From assembly GCA_021157745.1 (NCBI GenBank), contig JAGGWA010000154.1, positions 1 through 9,525 on the forward strand: a stretch of DNA of 9,525 nucleotides, given 5' to 3'. Below the pieces are notes generated by a model. That model saw nothing but the letters and a program-made list of their open reading frames with translations, searched no databases and was not told the origin of the DNA. This stretch comes from Thermoplasmata archaeon. Lineage in GTDB: Archaea > Thermoplasmatota > E2 > UBA202 > JdFR-43. This document shows, in pieces, positions 1-4,686 of this stretch (its first letter is position 1; every line of letters begins with the position of its first letter). The position numbers were made by a program, and so were the translations under genes.

Positions 1-388
1 ATTCAGATAATTCTTTTAAAGTTATATAATTTGCTGATTTCTTGAATTGCAATCTTTCGAGCTCTTTTCCCTGCAATTCTTCAGGCACGCCAATGAATAC
101 ACGCAACCTTTTATATGCTTTTCTGCCTTTTGGCTGCTGATATGGCAGCATTCCTCGAATCGTGCGTTTCAAAATCATGTGAGGCAGGCGCGGAAAATAT
201 GGGCCCTTGCGCTTTGTTCCGCCTATTCTACGCTTCCTTAAATATCGCTCCCTTATTTCCTCCTTATTCCCATTTATTATAGCCTTCTCAGCATTAACTA
301 TATATATTTCCTCACCCGCAAGTAAGCGCTTGGCAACGCGGGTTGCAAGCCTGCCTATAGGAGCATCTGTAGCATCTATCACAGCCAT
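1..388 (-). CDS. rpl13: 50S ribosomal protein L13 (uL13), archaeal, 3' end cut by window edge
   Basis: This is a structural protein of the large ribosomal subunit. The frame reads from the ATG at 386-388 leftward and is still open at base 1, giving about 129 residues; archaeal L13 is usually about 140-155, so only the C-terminal end is missing. The N-terminus MAVIDATDAPIGRLATRVAK and the following LLAGEEIYIVNAEKAIING match the family hallmarks (Asp plus GRLA, then VNAEK). The basic stretch KRRIGGTKRKGPYFPRLP and the RTIRGMLPY and RVFIGVP motifs are also typical. The start codon follows directly on the TAA of rpl18e (389-391) with no intervening base, so translational coupling within one transcript is likely. 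In many archaea the order is rpl18e-rpl13-rps9-rpoN, so rps9 is expected beyond the left edge (inference). Confidence 0.96.
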   Translation of the reverse strand, partial: MAVIDATDAPIGRLATRVAKRLLAGEEIYIVNAEKAIINGNKEEIRERYLRKRRIGGTKRKGPYFPRLPHMILKRTIRGMLPYQQPKGRKAYKRLRVFIGVPEELQGKELERLQFKKSANYITLKELSE

Positions 389-748
389 TTAACCACCCAG
401 GATACGAACATTACTTCCATTAGGATTTTTCTCAACGATTTCAACCAGACTATAACATTTACCTCCAGCCTTTTCAATTTTTTGCCTTGCCTGCTTTGAA
501 AATTTCCATGCTGCTACCTCTATTTTACCAGCGTCTCCCATTCCAAGCACCTTGCCAGGCACTATTGCAATCTCTCCTTCCTTCAAATGCTTTGTTATCT
601 TCCCAACATTTATCTCAGCCCAATTTCGGGAAGGCTTCTCAAGTTTTTTGGCGATAGCTTTCCACACTGCTGCATTGTATTTTTCCGCTGCCTTATACAG
701 GAATTCTATGGTTTTTATGAGCTGTGGGTTCGTCTTTTTCCTTCTCAT
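389..748 (-). CDS. rpl18e: 50S ribosomal protein L18e (eL18)
   Basis: This is an archaeal/eukaryotic-type large-subunit ribosomal protein of the L18e/L15 fold, 119 residues, a normal length. Diagnostic segments in order are KTNPQLIKTIEFL (about residues 5-17), AVWKAIAKKLEKPSRNWAEI, NVGKITKHL, the conserved IVPGKVLGMGDAGK, VAAWKFSKQARQKI, and the terminal NPNGSNVRILGG. I chose the ATG at 746-748 (MRRKKTNP) over an in-frame TTG nine bases upstream. The family begins with a short basic tail before KTNP, and a TATA-like element lies about 27 bases upstream of this ATG, which fits a leaderless transcript. It is the first gene of the leftward pair with rpl13 and is divergent from hsp20. Confidence 0.96.
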   Translation of the reverse strand: MRRKKTNPQLIKTIEFLYKAAEKYNAAVWKAIAKKLEKPSRNWAEINVGKITKHLKEGEIAIVPGKVLGMGDAGKIEVAAWKFSKQARQKIEKAGGKCYSLVEIVEKNPNGSNVRILGG

Positions 749-768
749 TAGAAGCAAGTATATGTAAC

Positions 769-780
769 TATTTTATAAGT
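769..780 (-). promoter_or_regulatory. TATA box for rpl18e-rpl13
   Basis: Read on the minus strand the bases are ACTTATAAAATA, a good archaeal box A, centred about 27 bases upstream of the rpl18e ATG at 748. At the usual archaeal spacing transcription would start at or within a base or two of the ATG, giving a leaderless mRNA. No Shine-Dalgarno sequence is visible between the box and the ATG. Confidence 0.65.
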
Positions 781-835
781 ATTGTGCTTGCCATGCCAAT
801 TTGCATTTCACGAATTTCAAGAAAATTATAGAAAA

Positions 836-848
836 GGAATAAATATCG
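836..848 (+). promoter_or_regulatory. Probable TATA box for hsp20-mvk
   Basis: The sequence GGAATAAATATCG is A/T-rich, is preceded by purines like a BRE, and is centred about 23 bases upstream of the hsp20 ATG at 865, again fitting a leaderless start. A second A/T run, TTTTTTATAAAAAC (851-864), is too close to the ATG to be the TATA box of a leaderless message. A small inverted repeat TTTCAAGAAA lies just upstream at about 815-824 and could be an operator for heat regulation, but that is only a guess. Confidence 0.45.
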
Positions 849-864
849 CCTTTTTTATAAAAAC

Positions 865-1242
865 ATGAAGTTGCAGGATATTATAGATAGAATGGAAAAA
901 GAGTTTGAAGAAATGAAGCAGATAATGGGCATAAAAAGAATGCCCTCCTATGATATAATAGAAAAAGAAAAGGAACTCCTCATCATAATAGATTTGCCGG
1001 GTTTTTCAAAAAAGGATGTTGAGCTTGAGATAGGAGAAGATTATATAAAAGTTAAGGCAAGCAGAGAGAGAAGGAAGGAGGGAAAATACATTGTGAGTGA
1101 GAGAAGCTACTCTTTTTACAGGAGCATATCTCTCCCATATAAAGTAGATGTCGACAACGCAAAGGCGAAGATGAAAAATGGCGTTTTGGAAATAACTCTT
1201 CCAATCAAAAGAAAAGCTGGGAAGAAAATAAAAATAGAGTAA
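865..1242 (+). CDS. hsp20: Hsp20/alpha-crystallin family small heat shock protein
   Basis: This is an ATP-independent cytoplasmic holdase that forms oligomers and keeps unfolding proteins from aggregating. It is 125 residues, at the short end of the family's usual range. A short N-terminal helix region (residues 1-26, DRMEKEFEEMKQIM) precedes the alpha-crystallin domain (about 27-115). That domain starts PSYDIIEKEKELLIIIDLPG and ends with the signature AKMKNGVLEITLPI (101-114), matching the family A-x-x-x-n-G-V-L motif. The C-terminal tail carries the I-x-I anchor (IKI, 122-124) used for oligomer assembly. Mevalonate kinase starts 10 bases after its stop, so the two are probably co-transcribed. 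It is divergent from the rpl18e-rpl13 pair. Confidence 0.94.
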   Translation: MKLQDIIDRMEKEFEEMKQIMGIKRMPSYDIIEKEKELLIIIDLPGFSKKDVELEIGEDYIKVKASRERRKEGKYIVSERSYSFYRSISLPYKVDVDNAKAKMKNGVLEITLPIKRKAGKKIKIE

Positions 1243-1252
1243 TAGAAATAGA

Positions 1253-2182
1253 ATGACTGTAGCAATTTCTCCTGGCAAAATTATATTGCTTGGCGAGCAT
1301 GGCGTAGTATATGGAAAACCTGCTTTAGCGATGGCTATTTCATTGAAAGTGGCTGTTGATATCGAAATTTCTTCCAGCTATACTGTAAATTCTCGCCCCC
1401 TTGATGAAAAAAAGCACACTTATATCAAAAAAGCGATAGAAAGGCTATGGAATGGTGAGCCATTGAGCATAACAACTTTCTCTCAGATTCCATCTGCCAG
1501 CGGACTGGGCTCTTCTGCAGCGATAACAACAGCGATAGTTGCCGCCCTATTTGCCATGAAAAATGGATTCAGCAAGGAAAGGGTGGCAAAACACAGTTTT
1601 GAAATCGAATATGATGTGCAAGGAATGGCAAGTCCAATCGACACCTCAACATGCTCCTATGGAAATGCAATAATGGTATGGAAGAAAGAAAAGGAAGGCT
1701 ATATATGGAAGATTTCCAAAAATGGAAACACATGGCACATCTATCCATTTGAAATACCTGAAATAAACATCGTCATAGGCGTTAGCAATATAAAATCGAA
1801 AACCCCAAGCATTGTAAAAAAAGTAAGCAGGTTCGTTGAGCATTCCTCTTTCGCAAAAGATTTGCTGAATGAAATGGAATTACTTGTAATGGATGGAATA
1901 AAAGCTCTTCGCCAGAAAGATGTTGTGAAATTTGGCGAAATTATGAACAAAAATCACAAAATACTTTACAATATTGGAGCAAGCTCAAAAGAAATTGAAA
2001 AGCTCGTAACCATAGCGAGAAAGGCTGGTGCTTATGGAGCAAAGATAACGGGCGCTGGCGGCGGCGGCAGCATAATAGCGATTGGCGACGACAGCGAGAA
2101 GATAATGGAAGCTTTGAAAGATAAATGCAAAGATGCGTATATAGTAACGCCGGATAAGGAAGGAGTAAAGGTGTGGAAGTAG
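1253..2182 (+). CDS. mvk: Mevalonate kinase (GHMP kinase family)
   Basis: The protein phosphorylates mevalonate to 5-phosphomevalonate with ATP, the first kinase step of isoprenoid and hence archaeal lipid synthesis. It is 309 residues, close to characterised archaeal enzymes. The three GHMP motifs are all present: SPGKIILLGEHGVVYGKPA (6-24), IPSASGLGSSAAITTA (79-94, the ATP-binding glycine loop), and KITGAGGGGSIIAI with GAGGGG at 267-272. D130 in MASPIDTSTCSYG corresponds to the catalytic Asp of the mevalonate kinase group, and E19/H20 in GEH are conserved. Thermoplasma uses a mevalonate-3-kinase branch instead, so a canonical-looking enzyme argues against that variant here (inference). It starts 10 bases after hsp20 with no clear Shine-Dalgarno sequence. 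Its TAG touches the stop codon of the convergent DUF1015 gene. Confidence 0.95.
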   Translation: MTVAISPGKIILLGEHGVVYGKPALAMAISLKVAVDIEISSSYTVNSRPLDEKKHTYIKKAIERLWNGEPLSITTFSQIPSASGLGSSAAITTAIVAALFAMKNGFSKERVAKHSFEIEYDVQGMASPIDTSTCSYGNAIMVWKKEKEGYIWKISKNGNTWHIYPFEIPEINIVIGVSNIKSKTPSIVKKVSRFVEHSSFAKDLLNEMELLVMDGIKALRQKDVVKFGEIMNKNHKILYNIGASSKEIEKLVTIARKAGAYGAKITGAGGGGSIIAIGDDSEKIMEALKDKCKDAYIVTPDKEGVKVWK

Positions 2183-3328
2183 TTATTCAAGCATGTGAAA
2201 TACTAAGCCCGTTAGCAGCTTTGGATCAAACCATGTCGACTTTGGGGGCATGTTTTTGTTTGCATCTGCAACGGCTTCAAGCTCTTCAATGCTTGTTGGA
2301 TGGAGATAAAAGACTGCTGCATTTCCTTTTTCATCAACGAGTTTCTCATACTCTTCCTTGCTAACTTTTCCTCCAACAAAAAATATGTTTGGATCCTTTC
2401 TCACATCTTTGATTCCCAATATTGGCTCTATCAAATTTTTGTGCAGTATACTGACATCCAAGCTTTCAACAATGCCATCAGGAATTTTTTTGGGCACGAG
2501 TTTCCACCATCTATGCCTGTAATACATGTATATCTCATGCTTCTCCGGCTCCTTCCATTCTTTTAACTCCTCAACATAGAATTTTTCTTTTATTCTTTCA
2601 ATGAAATCCGGGATGTCGATCTTTTTAATCACTCGATTATATGGAAGTATTCTTACCTCGTCATCACTTGATGCAAAAATCATCACATATTTTGCTTCAT
2701 CTCCATCATATTTTTTCCAGTAATGATATGCCGCCGCCATCCTGTGATGCCCATCTGCAATGTAAAGATGCAATGGCTCAAATAACCTTTTTATTTCTTC
2801 TATGGTCTCCTTATCGCTTATTTTCCATAGCCGATGCATATATCCATATTTCTGGAATTGAATTATTGGCTGCTGCACCATCAACTCATCCATTTTTCTC
2901 TTTATTTCCTCATTTCTTCTGAAAACCGTCCATACCAAGCCTGTGTTTGCCTTCAAAGCTTCTATATGTTTCATTCTATCCTTCAATGGCTTCTCTCTCG
3001 TTTCCTCGTGCTTTTTTATCGCCCCCTTTTCATAATCTTCAAGAGAAACACAGAAAATGAAGCCTCTTTGGCTGAAATCATTTCCTTCCTGATATATGTA
3101 GATGGATGGCTCATCTTTTATCATCTTTTCCTTTGCCTTTTCGAAAGCTTTACGTGCATTTTCATATTTTTCTTCTCCCTCGCCCACTGGAAGAATTATA
3201 TGGATTGCAGAATCGCTTTCTTTTCTCATCTCTTCCGCTTCTTTTTCGCCTATAACATCATATGGAGACGTTGTAAATTTTTCCGGCTCCGGATGACGTA
3301 AACCAGCGAATTCTTTTATTTCAACCAT
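2183..3328 (-). CDS. DUF1015 family conserved protein
   Basis: This is a 381-residue cytoplasmic protein of a widespread bacterial and archaeal family; its biochemical role is, to my knowledge, not settled. Family landmarks in order are FAGLRHP (7-13), SPYDVI (21-26), the charged block KKHEETREKPLKDRMKH (105-121), the strongly conserved IADGHHRMAAAYHY (190-203), and ILPYNRVI (227-234). The C-terminal half includes FFVGGKVSKEEYEKL and ends MPPKSTWFDPKLLTGLVFHM, both typical. The DGHHR motif resembles the G-x-H-R/H-H-R signature of ParB/sulfiredoxin-like nucleotide-phosphate enzymes, so a phosphotransfer or nucleotide-binding role is possible, but that is inference from the motif alone. There is no signal peptide. 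The ATG at 3326-3328 sits about 22 bases from a TTATAA element shared with the divergent SDR gene. Confidence 0.9.
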   Translation of the reverse strand: MVEIKEFAGLRHPEPEKFTTSPYDVIGEKEAEEMRKESDSAIHIILPVGEGEEKYENARKAFEKAKEKMIKDEPSIYIYQEGNDFSQRGFIFCVSLEDYEKGAIKKHEETREKPLKDRMKHIEALKANTGLVWTVFRRNEEIKRKMDELMVQQPIIQFQKYGYMHRLWKISDKETIEEIKRLFEPLHLYIADGHHRMAAAYHYWKKYDGDEAKYVMIFASSDDEVRILPYNRVIKKIDIPDFIERIKEKFYVEELKEWKEPEKHEIYMYYRHRWWKLVPKKIPDGIVESLDVSILHKNLIEPILGIKDVRKDPNIFFVGGKVSKEEYEKLVDEKGNAAVFYLHPTSIEELEAVADANKNMPPKSTWFDPKLLTGLVFHMLE

Positions 3329-3344
3329 GAAAATGCATGCATAA

Positions 3345-3358
3345 AAATTATAAAAATT
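3345..3358. promoter_or_regulatory. Shared divergent TATA element (DUF1015 / SDR)
   Basis: The two divergent start codons (minus ATG at 3328, plus ATG at 3374) are separated by only 45 bases. One TTATAA palindrome (3348-3353) lies in the middle, about 22.5 bases from the minus ATG and 23.5 from the plus ATG. Both distances suit leaderless archaeal transcription, so one TATA element may direct both genes. A weaker A/T run (CTATAAT, 3364-3370) is too close to the plus ATG to serve it. Confidence 0.5.
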
Positions 3359-3373
3359 CTTTTCTATAATAGC

Positions 3374-4158
3374 ATGGAAATTGATTTGAATAGAAAAGTT
3401 GCTTTGGTTACAGCCTCTTCTAAGGGCATAGGATTTGGTGTGGCAAAAGTTTTTTCAATGTGCAATGCCAATGTTATCCTCCTTTCAAGAAGCGAAAAAA
3501 ATCTGGAGGAAGCAACGAAAAAAATATGGCAGGAGACGGGAAAAAGCCGAGCTATGTTGTTGCAGATTTGAGTGATAAAAATTCTTTGAAGAATGCGATG
3601 GAAAAGATAAAAGAAAGGAAGCCATCCATATTTTTCTTCTCAACAGGCGGGGTTAAGCCAGGCTATTTCATGGAACTGGAAAAAGAAGACTGGGATAATG
3701 CCATAAATTTGTTGTTGCATCCAGCGATTTACATAACAAAGGAATTGCTGCCATATATGATTGAAAATAAATGGGGCCGCATAATATATTCCACGAGCAC
3801 TGCAATAAAAGAAATTATACCAAATATTGCATTGAGCAATGTTGTTCGCATCACCATGGCCGGACTTGTTAGAACGCTTGCAAAAGAGGTTGGAGGATAT
3901 GGAGTGATGGTAAACGGAATAATGCCAGGTATGATAAAAACAGATAGAATAATCCAGCTCGCGAAAGATATGGCAGCCCGTGAAAATATAACTATGGAAG
4001 AAGCAACGGAAAAACTTGCTTCTTCGATACCATCGCGCCGCCTTGGGCTGCCTGAAGAAATCGGCTATGCGGCTGCTTTTCTTGCAAGCGACTTTGCTTC
4101 ATATATAAATGGAGCTATGCTGCCAGTGGATGGTGGAAAGCTTAACTCGACACTTTAG
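3374..4158 (+). pseudogene. SDR-family oxidoreductase, single-base frameshift
   Basis: This is a short-chain dehydrogenase/reductase split over two frames: 3374-3571 and, one base back, from about 3544 to 4158. Joined at GGGAAAA (3538-3544) it gives a normal-length protein of 261 residues that reads ETGKKPSYVVADLS across the junction. The N-terminal part has the Rossmann motif VALVTASSKGIG (residues 9-20). The second part has ADLSD, FFFSTGGVKPG in place of the usual NNAG motif, WGRIIYSTSTA with the catalytic-position Ser, and a C-terminal LPVDGG. The YxxxK motif is replaced by SNVVR (Tyr to Ser, Lys to Arg), as in a divergent SDR branch with an ALSNxxR sequence, so the substrate cannot be guessed. 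The break could be a sequencing or assembly error (A5 instead of A6), a real mutation, or programmed -1 frameshifting. Confidence 0.82.
3538..3544 (+). other. Candidate -1 slippery heptamer GGGAAAA
   Basis: In the upstream SDR frame this is read G|GGA|AAA, the canonical X_XXY_YYZ arrangement. Slipping back one base gives GGG AAA followed by AAG CCG AGC TAT, which enters the downstream SDR frame at exactly the point where family similarity continues. Without slipping, the frame ends at the TGA at 3569-3571. I see no convincing stimulatory hairpin in the next 10 bases. Confidence 0.4.
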
Positions 4159-4159
4159 A

Positions 4160-4232
4160 TAGCATGTGAACCCTCCGCGGGAGGAGGGCGTATAAGCCCT
4201 CAAGCCATAAAACGAGGGCGATGAACATGCTA
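4160..4232 (+). ncRNA. Possible structured RNA: three-way junction of GC-rich inverted repeats
   Basis: An 8-base closing stem TAGCATGT (4160-4167) / ACATGCTA (4225-4232) encloses two 6-base hairpins. These are CCCTCC (4171-4176) / GGAGGG (4183-4188) and GCCCTC (4196-4201) / GAGGGC (4214-4219). The block is markedly G/C-rich for this window. GAGGGC also occurs at 4184-4189 and could pair with the same GCCCTC, giving an alternative fold. It begins two bases after the SDR stop and covers the possible start codons (4221, 4227) of the next reading frame. It could be a 3' UTR element, a mobile-element end, or a regulatory RNA. There is no tRNA T-arm or anticodon arm. Confidence 0.3.
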
Positions 4233-4532
4233 AAAGCAATTTCAGGGTTAAAACAAAAAACTGATGATTTTATCACAAGATATTTCTTTTTCCTTTTCAT
4301 GTCCATATTGTATAATCTCTGGTATTTGGCGAGAGCACATTCTCCAATAACTGCTCAAGAATGGAAAGATTTGGTAGAGGATGAAATAACAGGAGAAAAT
4401 GATAATCTCATTGAAATTTATTCCATATATGTTGCATTCAAAAATTTACTCAGCGCTTTTATAAATACAGGAGTATCCTCAGCTTTTTATTTTATTGGAG
4501 AGACAATGAAGCGTGATTTTAAGCGGATTTAA
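4221..4532 (+). pseudogene. Transposase C-terminal fragment (probable IS remnant)
   Basis: This is a 103-residue frame from ATG 4221 (or ATG 4227) to the TAA at 4530-4532. The first third, LKQKTDDFITRYFFFLFMSI followed by LYNLWYLARA, resembles the segment just after the catalytic Glu in IS4-like DDE transposases, where a 'KT...hRhFhFhhhhhLYNLWhL' pattern is common in archaeal elements. All catalytic Asp/Glu regions would lie upstream and are absent, so if the match is right this is a 5'-truncated remnant. The remainder (WKDLVEDEITGENDNLIEIY, then a hydrophobic stretch AFKNLLSAFINTGVSSAFYF) is not recognisable. An alternative is a small orphan membrane-associated protein with two hydrophobic segments. 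Its start codons are inside the predicted stem at 4160-4232. Confidence 0.5.
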
Positions 4533-4575
4533 CAGATTTGTGATACTCTATAATAAAAATTGCTGATTTTTCCGA

Positions 4576-4626
4576 TCATTGTTAGCCAAAAGTCATGCTA
4601 ACAATGAGATTTTGGCTAACTTTTGG
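4576..4626. repeat. Overlapping inverted repeats with GTTAGC/GCTAAC core
   Basis: Three pairings compete within 51 bases. The first is TCATTGTTAGC (4576-4586) with GCTAACAATGA (4597-4607), a perfect 11-base stem with a 10-base loop. The second is GTTAGCCAAAA (4581-4591) with TTTTGGCTAAC (4610-4620), also perfect over 11 bases. The third is CCAAAAGT (4586-4593) with ACTTTTGG (4619-4626). They cannot all form at once. The cluster lies after the transposase-like fragment and before the TATA box of the secreted-protein gene, so it may be a transposon end, a terminator region, or a DNA binding site. Confidence 0.7.
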
Positions 4627-4649
4627 AGATACTGGTTGTCAACAAAAAA

Positions 4650-4661
4650 TTCTTATATCAA
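4650..4661 (+). promoter_or_regulatory. Probable TATA box for the secreted C25 protein gene
   Basis: TTCTTATATCAA is centred about 31 bases upstream of the ATG at 4687, predicting a start site only a few bases before the ATG. There is no Shine-Dalgarno sequence in GTGAAAAAATG. If correct, the inverted repeats at 4576-4626 are upstream of the promoter and not in the mRNA leader. Confidence 0.42.
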
Positions 4662-4686
4662 AAAATATTTCATAACAAGTGAAAAA

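Noticed and set aside
47..241. Small plus-strand frame at the left edge
   Set aside because: It is the reverse of rpl13, whose protein sequence is unmistakable.
2834..3301. Plus-strand reading frame of 155 codons
   Set aside because: It lies wholly opposite the well-conserved DUF1015 gene, is rich in Phe/Leu/Ser as expected of an antisense shadow, and matches no family I know.
4165..4220. TnpB guide RNA end of an IS605-type element
   Set aside because: The GC-rich hairpins are suggestive, but no tnpB coding sequence is adjacent and I cannot match a known right end, so it stays only as one possibility within the structured-RNA finding.
4160..4232. tRNA gene of about 73 bases
   Set aside because: The length and closing stem look tRNA-like, but there is no GGTTCRA-type T-arm, no five-base anticodon stem with a seven-base loop, and only two internal hairpins.
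4576..4626. Transcription attenuator in the leader of the secreted-protein gene
   Set aside because: The best TATA box (4650-4661) is downstream of the repeats, so they would not be in that mRNA unless transcription starts further upstream.
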